A DNA stretch of 64,000 nt, from NCBI GenBank assembly GCA_030760725.1, contig JASWHV010000004.1, forward strand, positions 52,915,136 through 52,979,135, given 5' to 3'. This stretch comes from Neostapfia colusana (taxonomy: Eukaryota; Streptophyta; Magnoliopsida; Poales; Poaceae). Numbering within the stretch: the first letter of the stretch is position 1; the number at the start of each line of letters is the position of its first letter. The translations under genes and the position numbers were made by a program. Shown piece after piece: positions 9,477 through 20,420 of the stretch. Under the pieces are notes generated by a model that worked only from the letters and a program-made list of their open reading frames with translations, made no database searches and was not told the origin of the DNA.

Positions 9477-10782
9477 CTAGTACTCCACATGGTCCTCGAA
9501 GTACTCTTCTCCTGTTGCTGATGTCTATGTGATAATGCAAGGGTGAGCACATGTTGTACTCAGCAAAGTCGGGAAAAGTATGACATGTAGCTTGCAACAA
9601 GGTAGGAATAAAAAGGCTCAATGCAGCAAGCAAATTTTATTTCACAAACATGATAAAAACAACAACAATTTCTAAGTAGTTTAATCCTATCATAACCATG
9701 TTATAACAGCAATGTTCCTTCATAATAATTCACCACTTATCATGTCTCAACCAGCCATTAATCTTTCTCAACTTCATCTCATGCTCATAATATTCATAAC
9801 CATCTCATATTCATATAACCAAAGCCAAACTCATTTTCATGATTTAAAACAGTCCAAAAACCATTCCCAATGACCATACCATAACCATAACAAATAACCA
9901 TCCCAAGTTTTCCCTCTAATCATGGAAGTTGGCCAGGTACTTGTGACCGGAAGCATGGCTATCATGATAATTTTACACTCTGCAGAGGTGGCACCACTTT
10001 ACCCACAAGTTCGTGATTTCGTCACCCGTCGGCGACTGCAGAACCTCCATTATACCAGTACACAACCGTCGGTGTATGGCCAAGAGATCACAAAATAGCC
10101 TTTACAAAGGGGCTACTCGATGTTTGGACTCACTGAGGTTTCACCGGCAGGCTCGAATCACCATTCTACCACCAACGGGCCCCCCTTTGTGCCATGCAGT
10201 TCCCAGGGCAGTCCTCCTCGACTCCCGTTCCCGCGCCATCCACGGTCCATAACAATCTAGCAACACACCTAATTAATCAGCTAAGATGCACCCATACTTG
10301 GCCTTGTGGTGGCACTGTTTTCCTGGCATATTCTCGCATGAACCAGTCCTTAGATCTACGACAAGTAAACCACCATCTCATTCAGCAACATCCACGAACC
10401 ATACTTGCCTAGATCTCCCCGATTCCATGCTCATTAACATTATCAAGTTCTCATCATCATTATTCGTATGAGTGCAGTAGCTAAACATGTTTTGATTCAG
10501 CTTCCCGTATCCCGTAGATTAAGCGAAGCAAAAAGGAAAAACGACCATACCCGACTTATCAACTTTACTGGCAACAAGGATGGTTAACAAAACCAGTAAA
10601 CTCCTATAAATGGGTGTCCCATCAAGTTGACTCAAGCGTTCGAGTTTTCGCAAACAAAACAGTTTCAAAACATGGGATCAATATGGTCAAGGGGCACTTG
10701 CCTTGCGCCCGTGGCTCTTGTTGCTCAAGCATCTCGAAGTCATGGTGCTGTAGTTCTTCGTAGATGGCCTCTTGAGATTGTC
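9477..10782 (-). CDS. LTR-embedded two-exon coding module, gypsy B 3' LTR
   Basis: Exon at 10782-10702 (81 nt, phase 1 at both ends) follows GAGTAG and ends CAAG before GCAAGT. It encodes a Gln/Glu-rich peptide (AIYEELQHHDFEMLEQQEP). The terminal exon 9511-9477 (35 nt) follows CAACAG and encodes GEEYFEDHVEY then stop. The sequence is open throughout here. Compared with gypsy A the peptides are similar while several codons differ synonymously. Function unknown. Confidence 0.5.
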
Positions 10783-11435
10783 CTACTCACGACCACGCAC
10801 ATACAAAATTCACAGCAATCAATCATCATGCACAAACATTACTCAAGATGCAATGGAGTAGATGGATGCAAGTCCTATGGAGCTGTTTTATTAAACCAGT
10901 TTGTACCTGTTCTTGCATGTTCTAATGGGATTTCATGGGTTTTTATGATGAACAAGGGTGTAGGGATCAAGTGTGGACGTGGTGATGATCTTGACCCAAG
11001 ATCTAGATCAATTCCACCGTCAAAAATTGATCAAAACACGATCTGTCCACACGTAAAAGTTTCTGTCCAAAGGGGGCAAAGAAAATGGATGCGAAGAATT
11101 AGCGGCGACGTTGTAAGATGGGTAATGAAGACCTAACTCACTTCCTTTTGGCGGCAGGGCCTTCCTCCTAGCAATGGCAGCAGTGGAGAATGAGAGTCCT
11201 ACTCCAATTGGAGCTTAAATAAGGGGGAAAATGAGAGTCCTACTCCAATTGGAGCTTAAATAAGAGTCCTACTCAATTTTGGATCTCAACAAACTTATCT
11301 TTTCAGTTAGGTGCGGCAGCCTTGGGGATTTTATCCCCCAAATGTGGGGAAAATCTCCCTTTTTTGGAATTGGGGAATTTGGAAATTTTATGGGAAATTT
11401 GGGAACAGCTTATTTCAGCTATCTTTTCCCATTCC

Positions 11436-11830
11436 TCACCATTTCTATGTCATTTGCTCCATTTCTACATTCCCCTCTCCATTTCTATGTCCATTTCTCC
11501 ATTTCTACATTCCCCTCTCCATTTCTATGTCCCATTCTCCATTTCTACATTCCCCACTCCATTTCCATGTCCCATTCTCCATTTCTACATTGCCCTTCTC
11601 CATTTGTATGCCCCATTCTCCATTTCTATATTCCCTTCTTCATTTCTGTGGTTTTTCCTCCATTTCTATGGTTCCTTCCTCCATTTCTATGGTTCTTTCT
11701 CCAGTTCCATGGTTCCTTCCTCCATTTCTATGGTCCTTTCTCCATTTCTATAGTTCTTTTCTCCATTTCTATGGTTCTTTCTCCATTTCTATAGTTCTTT
11801 CTCCATTTCTATAGTTCTTTCTCCATTTCT
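11436..11830 (-). repeat. Pyrimidine-rich tandem repeat in gypsy B U3
   Basis: Around twenty degenerate copies of ctccatttctatgtcccatt-like units of about 19-21 bp. The matching array in the 5' LTR is at 43515-43890. It is open in all three plus frames only because of its composition, so those ORFs are not genes. Confidence 0.9.
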
Positions 11831-12139
11831 ACTTATTTTATAATGTTTCTCTACATGAAAAATGTATGCAATGCATGGAAATGAATTTGGGGGTGTTACA
11901 AACCTACCCCCCTTAAACTGAATCTCGCCCTCGAGATTCGATAGAGTGGAGAATAGATGAGAGAATTCTGCCTTGAGATCTTCGTCACGCTCCCATGTAC
12001 TTTCGGCTTCCGTGTGATGGCTCCACTGTACCTTGCACCAACGGATAACTTTGTTCCTCATGACCCTCTCCTTCACGTCCAAAATTTTGACAAGGTGCTC
12101 CGCGTAGGTCAGATCCTCTTGAAGCTTGAGCTCATCCAT
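11789..12139 (-). pseudogene. Gypsy B integrase C-terminus with chromodomain
   Basis: The segment NKVIRWCKVQWSHHTEAEST followed by WERDEDL is the chromodomain of chromoviral integrases, which directs insertion to modified chromatin. The usual stop after the domain (present in gypsy C at 31082) is missing, so the frame runs through the polypurine tract into the LTR to 11789. A TAA at 12152-12154 separates it from the integrase core. Confidence 0.85.
11901..11916 (-). promoter_or_regulatory. Gypsy B polypurine tract
   Basis: Minus strand TTAAGGGGGGTAGGTT lies directly against the 3' LTR boundary, in the expected place for plus-strand DNA priming. Confidence 0.85.
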
Positions 12140-12151
12140 CGGTACTTGTTC

Positions 12152-13063
12152 TTACGGTACTCTTAAGCACTTCTTGAGTTGGGATATGTGAAACACGTCG
12201 TGCACGTCGGAGAGGTGCGTTGGCAGCTCTATTTGATAGGCTACTTCTCCTCGCTTGTCCGAAATCTTGAATGGCCCGATGTAGCGAGGTGCTAACTTGC
12301 CCTTGACGTTGAACCGTCGTTGGTCTCGGATAGACGGTACCTTAAGATACACGAAGTCCACCACTTCGAAGGTCAATTTTCTTCGCCTATTGTCCGCATA
12401 ACCTATTTGTCGTGACTGAGCAGCCTTCAAGTTTTCTCGTATAGTTTGGACTTGCTTCTCGGCGTCTTGCAGCAATTCGGGTCCAAACACTTGACTCTCT
12501 CTAGTCTCATTCCAGAACATCAGCGTTCTACACCTTCTACCATACAATGCTTCAAAAGGTGACATTTTCAAGCTGGCTTGGTAGCTGTTGTTGTATGAGA
12601 ATTCAGCGTACGGCAGGCTCCTATCCCAACTACGGCCATGTTTCAAGGCACAAGCTCTCAACATGTCTTCTAAAATTTTATTTGTCCTCTCAGTTTGCCC
12701 ATCGGTTTGTGGGTGAAAAGCGGAGCTGAAATTCAGTTGTGTACCCATGGCTTCATGCAGCTTCTTCCAAAACCTAAATGTAAATTGAGAACCACGATCT
12801 GAAACTATCCTCTTCAGAACTCCATGGCGACACATGATTTTCTCCATATACAGCTCGGCTAGTTGTGCAACTCTGTACTTGGTTTTAACAAAAAGGAAAT
12901 GGGCTGTTCTTGTCAATCGGTCCATGATAACCCAAATAGAGTCGTAACCCAATTGAGTATGTGGCAATCCGACGATGAAATCCATGCTGATGTCTTCCCA
13001 CTTCCACTTGGGTACTTTCAATATCTGCAACAGTCCAGCAGGTCTTTGATGTTCGGCCTTCAC
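12152..13063 (-). pseudogene. Gypsy B integrase catalytic core
   Basis: Carries the DDE triad: D in ISMDFIVGLPHT, D in IVSDRGSQFTFRFW and E in HPQTDGQTERTNKIL. The GPY/F-type region follows (KGKLAPRYIGPFKI, VAYQIELPTHLSDVHDVFHISQLKKCL). A TAA at about 13094 interrupts the polyprotein between the HHCC finger and this core, and another stop ends it at 12152. The catalytic triad itself is intact. Confidence 0.92.
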
Positions 13064-13093
13064 CCGTTGGCACGTATCGCATAAGGCAACATA

Positions 13094-14427
13094 TTAAGCT
13101 ATGTCCTTTTTCATACCATCCCACCAATAGCAAGTTTTCAGGTCCTTGTACATCTTTGTAAAGCCGGAGTGTACGGAATAAGGTGAGTCATGTGCCTCCT
13201 TTAATATCGAGTCACGCATGTGCTTCACGTTAGGCACACAAATCCTTTTCCCTAACCAAAGCGGGCCTTTCTCGTCTTCCTTATCATTTTCCATGCCTTG
13301 TAGGATTCTTTCCTTGATTTCCTCGATTTCCTCATCCGTTGCTTGGCCATCTCGTATCTCTTGTTCCAGCGAGTAGTTCAGTTCTATAACTTCCACATTG
13401 TTCAAGAACCCAAGATGTACCCCTTCGAACTCCTTGCACAGCTCGGGTGGCAGCTCCCGAACCGTGAGTTGGTGACATGCTCCCTTTCGGCTCAACGGAT
13501 CAGCTACTACACTGGCCTTTCCGGGGTGATAGTTAATTCCAACATCATAATCCTTGATGAGTTCCAACCATCGATGTTGCCTCAAATTCAGATCCGTTTG
13601 CATGAATATGTACTTGAGGCTTTTGTGATGCGTATAGATCTCATATCGGTGGCCAAGGATATAATGCCTCCAAATTTTCAAGGCATGTACCACGGCTGCA
13701 AGTTCCAAGTCATGTGTGGGATAATTCAGCTCATGTTTCTTTAGTTGTCTCGACGCATAGGCTACCAATTGTCTTTCTTGCATAAGCACACATCCAAGTC
13801 CTTGTCTTGATGCGTCACAATATATGTCGAAGCTCTTGCTCACGTCCAGCAATACCAAAACCGGCGCTGTGGTTAACCTCTTATTTAGCTTCTCAAAGCT
13901 TTCTTGACATGCTGGTGTCCATTGAAATGCTTTCCCCTTCATTAGCAATTCAGTCATAGACTTTGCTATTTTGAAGAAATCCTCGATGAACCGGTGATAG
14001 TATCCAACCATCCCAAGGAAACTCCAAATATCTCTCACGTTCTGTGGTTGGTTCCACTTCAGAACCTCTCCCACTTTTCTGGGATCAACAGATACTTCTC
14101 CCTTAGAGATGATGCGGCCTAGGAATGATATCTCCTTTAGCCAAAATTGACACTTGCTGAACTTAGCATACAATTGATGCTCTCGCAGTTTCTGCAATGT
14201 TAACCTCAAGTGTTCTTCGTGTTCTTCCTCGCTTTTCGAGTACACCATGATATCGTCGATGAAAACCATGACGAACTTGTCCATGTACTCCATGAACACC
14301 TTATTCATGAGGTACATGAAGTATGCGGGTTCATTCGTTAACCCAAAAGACATAACGGTATATTTATATGAACCATACCTTGTTCAAAACGCAGTCTTGG
14401 GTATGTCGGAGGGCTTAATCTTCAGCT
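13094..14427 (-). pseudogene. Gypsy B RT (C-terminal part), RNase H and integrase zinc finger
   Basis: From the copia 1 insertion point leftwards: MSFGLTNEPAYFMYLMN, the RT catalytic VFIDDIMVYSK (intact), thumb and connection, and RNase H with DIYCDASRQGLGCVLMQ. The last RNase H motif reads YTHHKSLKYIF, where A and C have TDHKS, so a catalytic Asp is replaced by His. The integrase HHCC finger begins HDSPYSVHSG. The RT N-terminus lies beyond copia 1 at 24846-25100. Confidence 0.92.
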
Positions 14428-14528
14428 GGAAGTGTGAGACCTATGTGTGCTGAATACATTGGCAATTAGGATAAAAGTTAGCATTAACATTCAAAGTTTT
14501 GAATATTGCCAAAACATTCTTCTGTGGC

Positions 14529-14639
14529 AAGGTCCGACAAGTTCTTTGTTAGGTCCGCCAAGTGTTGGCAAGGTCCGACACAAGGTCCGGAGAGCTCCTG
14601 CAAGGTCCGGAGAGCTTCTGTGAGGTCCGGAGCTTGTTT
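14529..14639 (+). repeat. AGGTCCGAC/AGGTCCGGAG repeats in copia U3
   Basis: Six copies of aggtccg with a variable tail (ac, cc, gag) within about 110 bp. The 3' LTR has the same set at about 23312-23420, with one copy mutated (aggatcgg). Copia 2 has a much expanded version at 62886-63110. Confidence 0.8.
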
Positions 14640-15445
14640 TTAGGGAGCTCCCGTGAAGTTCAACTCGTAGAACTGCAGCGTCTTGTTTTTGTTTTTAACT
14701 CGCAATGTTTCAAACTTGCTTTATGGGAAGGTTTGCTTAGTATTAATTTGCTAAGTTTTTGGTGTGTTTTGGTGGTTATGGCTGTTATCATTTGATATGT
14801 TTTGCGTGTGTTTTTGGTGACGTGCTCATGTAAGGTGTTGTGCTTTTCGAACTAATGTGAGTCAAGTCGAGGACTTGTGCTCGGAAGAATTGGTTGTTTA
14901 TTCATGTGCAGGTGTTGCTAGAGTTCAAGACATGGCTGGTGACGGGATCCTTGGACTAGTCTCAGGGAGGAGATGTGGTTCCAACAACCAAGTTCGGGAT
15001 GAGCTGTGGTTGAGTTGATCGGGAGGTCGCGCAGCATGTTTGGATCAAGGGCAGTGCATATGAAGGTTGTGTGTACGTCGTTGGAAGGTGTTTGCACGTG
15101 TGCAAGGAGTGCATGGACGTGGAAACATTGTTCCAAATCATGATGAAGAGAAGTGGACGTAAAGAATTGGTCGGAAAGGTCCAACCGGCTGGATTGCGTA
15201 CTCAGGCTGAGGCTGAGTCGGATATGGCTCAAATATGGAAGATTTGATTTGGTTATGATAGGATTTCGTGCTAGGCACGAAGTTGAGTTGTTTTAGGAAT
15301 GTTTAGAACGTTCCTAAGGTGTTTGGAAGTCTCACGATTGCTTCTATCTGCGAATAGGAGAGTCCTGAGCAGTTATGGTAAGTTAGGATACGAGTCTAAT
15401 TAGGAGTAGGAGTCCTAGATTGGATTGTTTAGCCTGAGGGCTGGC

Positions 15446-15453
15446 TATAAAAG
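15446..15453 (+). promoter_or_regulatory. TATA box of copia 1 5' LTR
   Basis: TATAAAAG about 60 bp upstream of AATAAA. The same pair is at 24231-24238 in the 3' LTR and, as TATATAAG, at 63888-63895 in copia 2. Confidence 0.8.
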
Positions 15454-16058
15454 CAAGGGAGGCCAGAGCTCTCGGGGGTAGAGAACTTTGGGCTGTTCCT
15501 CTTGTGTTTCTATTGAATAAAGTTCATAGTTTCAAGGAGCTTTTGTGCCTTGTTCGTCCGACTTGTTTTTCGTCAAGTCTTTCTCACCGAGTTTCTGGAC
15601 AGACCGACGTTGCTTCGGTGTTTCGTTCATAACTCGAGTTTTACAGATCCGATTGACGTGATTCTTTTTGGGTTGTCTTCACAACTCAATTATCTATCAT
15701 TTGTGAAATTTTCACGAGCTTCGGATCTGTAGTTTTTGAGATACACGAGTTTCTTTGCAGCATTGCAGATCTGTTTTATATCGGGTAGAACAGATTGATC
15801 TTCGTTTAATGTTTTGATCGTATCTCAAGTTTTACTTCGTGTTTTCAAGTGATTCTTGTTGCATTAGATCTGTGACTTGACTCTCTACCTCTCTACTTGA
15901 TTTGTCATGGTTGAACACGTTTGAAAACACTTGCACACTCGGTTTCTTTAACCGATTGATTTTTTGCCGAGGGGTTTTTGTTGTTTCCGCTACGAAAAGT
16001 TTTAATCTACCATTCACCCCCCTCTGGTAGCTTTTCACGTGCTCTTCGATCCTACAAT

Positions 16059-16070
16059 TGGTATCAGAGC
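16059..16070 (+). promoter_or_regulatory. Copia 1 primer binding site (tRNA-Met)
   Basis: TGGTATCAGAGC, complementary to the initiator tRNA-Met 3' end, two bases after the 5' LTR. Confidence 0.93.
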
Positions 16071-16117
16071 CAAGGTGCTCTAATCTTTGTGATTCGCACG
16101 TGTTTTGTCTAACCATC

Positions 16118-17912
16118 ATGGAGAAGTACTCCGCAAAACCTTGTGTGTTCAATGGCATCGATTTTCTGGTTTGGAAGGCGCGGATGGAGGCCTACATACA
16201 GGCGCAAGGCTTCGCCATATGGGAAAAGGTCTACCGGAACTTCGATGTACCACCCAACGATCAAGTTACGGCTGCGAACATGAGAGATATTGACAACAAC
16301 AACAAGGCTCGCAACTTGATCATCCAAGGATTGACTCAAAGCGACTTCGACCGTGTTGCACACCTCCGATCTGCATATGATGTTTGGAAAGCTCTTTGTG
16401 ACTACCATGAAGGATCCAATACGATCAAGGAGGTAAGGCAAGATATGTTCAAGAAAGAATACATGCATTTTGAGATGCAACCCGGTGAGTCAATTGACGA
16501 CCTTTTTGCTCGCTTTAATAAAATTCTCAGCAACTTGCGTAGTGTCAATGTTAACTTTTCAGATGCTGAAAATGCTAGACAATTGTTAGGAGCATTAGAT
16601 ATGTCAATTTGGGAGATGAAAGTTACATCTATTCGTGAATCTACTGTCATGAGTTCTCTTACTTTAGACGTGCTCTATTCTAAATTGAAAACTCATGAAA
16701 TTGACATCATCTCACATAAAAACCCCAACAAGTCTATTGCATTCGTTTCACAACGTGACATGTCTAGTTCTAGTCAATCATCATCTAGTGGTGCACTCTC
16801 TTTGCTGTCCTCTCTAACCCTTGAAAAGATTGAAGAGTTTCCAGAGGAGGAGCTTGCACTCATCTCTACTCGGTTCTCAAAAGCATTGCAAAATGTGAGA
16901 ACTAGAAGGAGAGGAAGCTCTGGACCTCAACGATGTTTTGAATGTGGTAAGACAGGACATTTTCGTACGAAGTGCCCTAACCTTTCAGGTCCGACTTCAC
17001 GTGAAGAAAAGCAAACAAGGACGAAGAAAATCATTTGCAAAGAATAAGAAGAAGAAAGATTTATCAATGCGCAACATAGTGCATAGTATGATCTCTGCAC
17101 TTCAAGATTTCGGCTCAAGTGATGTGGACACCGGTAGTGATGAAGATGAAGAAGCTATGGCAAATATGTGCTGCATGGCGAGCAAGTCAAGTTCAAGCTC
17201 CGAGGAGGCAGAACACAACAGCGACGATGAAGAGGTATGTCCCACTTGCGAAGAAATGTGTGCTGCTATTTCTCGTGCCAGTGTTATATTAAAGAAAAAG
17301 GATAAAAAACTAAGGAACAATGCTGTTAAAATTGAATCACTAGAATCTGAAATTAATCGTTTAAAAACTTTGTTTCCTAGTGATGATTCTTGTTCCTCAT
17401 GTGATTTGATTTATGAACAATTATCCTCTTTAAGAAGTGCACACGCATCTACACTTGATAAACTTGAACTTGAAATTGAAAAGAACAAAGAGCTTGCTGC
17501 ACTTAATGATAAAAATTTTAAAGATGCTTGTTGTTCTACAATTGATTTGCATTGTTCTTCATGTGATGATCTGAATAAGAAACTAAATGATGCTATGAAT
17601 GAGATTTCTATTTTGAACAATGCTTTACGTGTGCATGAAGTTAAATATTGTTCAAATTGCAAACTAAAAGGAAAAACTTCATGTGAAAACTGCTTTGATC
17701 TGTCCAATAAACTTGATGACATGCATAGGACACTAGATCGGTTTTCTAATGCAAATAAGAACCTAAACTTGCTGCTGAATTCTTCCAAGTCTTGTAATGA
17801 TAAAACTGGTTTAGGTTTTAATTCTCATGCTCATGCTAAGGCACACCCACCTAAAGTTGTAAAGTCATTAGGAAGCGGTTTGATTCAAACAGCTCCTAGA
17901 CAAAAGAGGTGA
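16118..17912 (+). pseudogene. Copia 1 gag
   Basis: ATG at 16118 (MEKYSAKPCVFNGIDFLVW) starts a gag of the UBN2/DUF4219 type: WKARMEAYIQAQG, AYDVWKALCDYHEGS, PGESIDDLFARFNKILSNL. A CCHC knuckle CFECGKTGHFRTKCP lies near 16930. A frameshift near 17010-17047 moves the frame; it then encodes a Lys-rich and acidic stretch followed by a helical region with repeated CxxC pairs (17236-17700). A second shift at about 17905 restores the original frame. Long gag with such an extension fits the SIRE/Maximus lineage. Confidence 0.9.
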
Positions 17913-18865
17913 TTTTCAAATCTGCAGGAGTACTGTCCCATTCGGGTTCTAATAAACATGTTGCTTGCTCATCTAGACATGATAATAAGGTTATTTTTTA
18001 TTGTACCTACTGTGGTAGAGATGGTCATGTCATGGATTTTTGTTATAGACTAGCTAAACACGATAAGAAACAAAGAATACTTGCTAGATCACATAACAAC
18101 CAAGAAAAATCTGCTAGACCGAATGTTCGGAGCTTGCAACCTGCTGTAATGAGTCAAAAACTTGCTCCAGGACCTACTGTTTTTTGTGCTACATATAACA
18201 CATCTTCTAAGTCAGTAGTTGGGAACAAAAATTTTTGATGTTTGGCTCATAAACCTGCTGTACCTTCTCAGCTTTCACGTGTTATTCCTGCTGGACGTCG
18301 TGTGACTCAGTACTGGATTCCTAAAAGTCTTTTAACTAACCCCAGTATTGAGTCATCGACGTATTGTGCTGCTGTGTAGGTTTCACGTTTGAGGAAGGAG
18401 AACATTTGGATTGTGGATTCAGGTTGCTCACGCCACATGACCGGTAACAAAGAATGGTTCTCCTCTCTCTCTTTTGTGTCACGTGTAGAAAATGTTACTT
18501 TCGCCGATAACTCTTCTACTCCCATAATTGCTAAAGGTTCGGTTATAGTAAACAATCTCTACACTTTGAAAGATGTGGCACTTGTTAAAAATTTGAAATA
18601 CAACTTGCTTTCGGTTTCACAATTGCTAGATGAAAATCTAGAGGTTAGCTTTGCTAAAAATTGCTGCAAGGTTGTAGATTCAAAAGGTGAGCTTTTGTTT
18701 AACATGTCTAGGTTTGGAAGAGTTTTTAAAGCTGATTTTGATTTGTCAACTTCTAAGCATCGGTGTCTAGTTGCTAATGATACAAAGGATCTATATTTTT
18801 GGCATCGTAGACTTGGTCACATAGGCTTTGATCATCTCACTCGTGTTAGTGCTTCGATCGCATAC
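17913..18865 (+). pseudogene. Copia 1 second zinc knuckle, protease and pre-integrase domain
   Basis: A second CCHC knuckle (CTYCGRDGHVMDFC) near 18005 is followed by stops TGA 18236-18238 and TAG 18377-18379. The protease active site is IWIVDSGCSRHMTGN at 18407-18450. The gag-pre-integrase domain follows (YLYFWHRRLGHIGFDHLTRVS) with its zinc-type His residues. The frame is cut at 18866 by a foreign insertion. The homologous part of copia 2 is 58708-59130. Confidence 0.88.
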
Positions 18866-19530
18866 CAAGCGCCGCTTATGGGAATATCTTAGCCAGTTGA
18901 AAGAAGTGCAAGAAAGTCTCTTCTAGTGACTTCCTTTGATCTTCACTAAAAAAACGTATTTGCGTGGGCCTCGCTCGTATGCAAGGAATAGGTTTAGGAA
19001 TAGGGCTAGCGAAGGAAGGGACCAAGGAAGGAATTCGTAGCCCAGAACCTTAAGCAGGAGCTCATAACTACTACGAATGGAAAGATTCCAGCTATTGAAG
19101 CTTAAAAGAACAGAAGAAAAAGATAGAGAGGTTCAAGTTGATGGAATCCAAATCTTATATACTCTAGTGGCTGGCGGGGCTAGTGCTAGTGGTGAAGGAA
19201 ATCAAATGGCAGAGAAGACACGGATTCAGACTTCTTTTTTCAAATAGCCCTTGGTGGTATGCAGATTCATTGAACGAAGAAGGCAGTCTTCCGATAGTCA
19301 TATTGATTGATTCGAAGAGACTAGAACGATACACATTCCCTGCATTTCAGCCAGGAGGCAGAAATGGATGGTGGAAACGGATGCACCCCTTTTTGGTTCG
19401 CAAACGCTCTAACCCATCGAGAAGCTCCATCCAAATTGGAGTTGATGTGAGCACTTCCCCAGAGGCAGAGGCTGAGTCTACAAAAGGGTGGGAGCATAAA
19501 ATGTAGGTGAGTCAATTGCGTGTGGCCTTC
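18866..19530. other. 665-bp foreign insertion in copia 1, possibly organelle DNA
   Basis: Aligning copia 1 with copia 2 shows the bases between gatcgcatac and cgtgg to be present only here. The inserted DNA is purine-rich and unrelated to either element. It has no LTR, no terminal inverted repeat and no evident target duplication. Its style (aaggaagggaccaaggaagg, tcgtagcccagaacc) resembles plant mitochondrial spacer DNA. It has short ORFs only (for example 19183-19506), which I do not recognise. The insertion is well supported; the mitochondrial origin is inference. Confidence 0.8.
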
Positions 19531-20420
19531 GCGTGGGTTGCCGAAGCTTAAAAACGACAATGATATTGTGTGCTCTTCTTGTAGACATGCTAAGTTTGTT
19601 GCAGGTTCACATGCTCCTCTCACAATGACCATGACAGCTGAACCGGGACAACTTTTACATCTTGACACAGTAGGTCCGGCACGTGTTCCATCCTTCGGAG
19701 GTAAATGATATGTGCTTGTGATTGTTGATGATTATTCCAGATATTCTTGGGTTTATTTTATGGCATCTAAGAATGAAGCTTTTAGTCATTTTAGAACTTT
19801 ATTTCTTAGATTATCTATTGATCACCCAGGATCATTAAAAGCAATTAGAAGTGATAACGGAACTGAATTTAAAAACCAATCCTTTGATCACTTTTGTGCT
19901 GAAAATTGAATAGATCATCAATACTCTTCACCCTATGTACCACAACAAAATGGTGTCGTAGAAAGGAAGAACAGGACCTTAGTTGAGATGGCTAGGACTA
20001 TGCTTGATGAATATCAAACTCCTAGGAAATTTTGGGCTGATGCAATTGCAACCGCTTGTTATGTCTCAAATCGTGTTTTCTTGCGTGCTAAGCTTGGAAA
20101 AACCCCATATAAGCTCCGGTTTGGACATAGGCCTAGTGTTACACACTTTAGGGTTTTTGGTTGCAAATGCTTTGTTAAGAAACATGGTAATCTTGATAAA
20201 TTTGAAGCTAGATCTGTTGATGGCATGTTTCTTGGTTATCCATCTCATACTAGAGGCTACCGTGTGCTTTTACTTGACACTAACAAAATTGTGGATACTT
20301 GCGAGGTTTCTTTTGATGAAGCTAGCCCAAGTACTAGCTCCGATATTGCAGGTCCGGATCCATATCCACAGGGGGAGAGTATTTTTATTGAAGAAGATGA
20401 AGAAGTGGTGCTGCTGCCCG
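19531..20420 (+). pseudogene. Copia 1 integrase
   Basis: The zinc finger remainder (VCSSCRHAKF) is followed by the integrase core: D in LLHLDTVGPARV, D in AIRSDNGTEFKNQ and E in QQNGVVERKNRTLVEMA. The tail then has TPYKLRFGHRPSVTHFRVFG. Two nonsense codons break it: TGA at 19706-19708 where copia 2 has TGG, and TGA at about 19907-19909. The catalytic triad is present. Confidence 0.9.

Larger units (their letters stand above)
9208..11900 (-). repeat. Gypsy B 3' LTR (2.69 kb)
   Basis: Starts tgtgacaccc and ends gggtgttaca on the plus strand. It is about 157 bp shorter than the 5' LTR. Near 11165-11275 it lacks the stretch that carries the TATA box in the 5' LTR and instead has a short tandem duplication of gagagtcctactccaattgg. 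It is therefore probably promoter-dead. Confidence 0.93.
14433..16056 (+). repeat. Copia 1 5' LTR
   Basis: 1624 bp. U3 carries repeated aggtccg motifs at about 14529-14639. A TATA box TATAAAAG lies at 15446-15453 and an AATAAA at about 15515. Differs from the 3' LTR at scattered bases and in a short replaced block near 14800. Confidence 0.97.

Noticed and set aside
11279..11814. Three overlapping ORFs of 143-171 codons in all plus frames, rich in Phe, Pro, Ser, Leu (and the set at 43273-43901).
   Set aside because: They come from the U3 pyrimidine-rich tandem repeat and lie antisense to the element. No domain is seen, and all frames are equally open, which is a composition effect.
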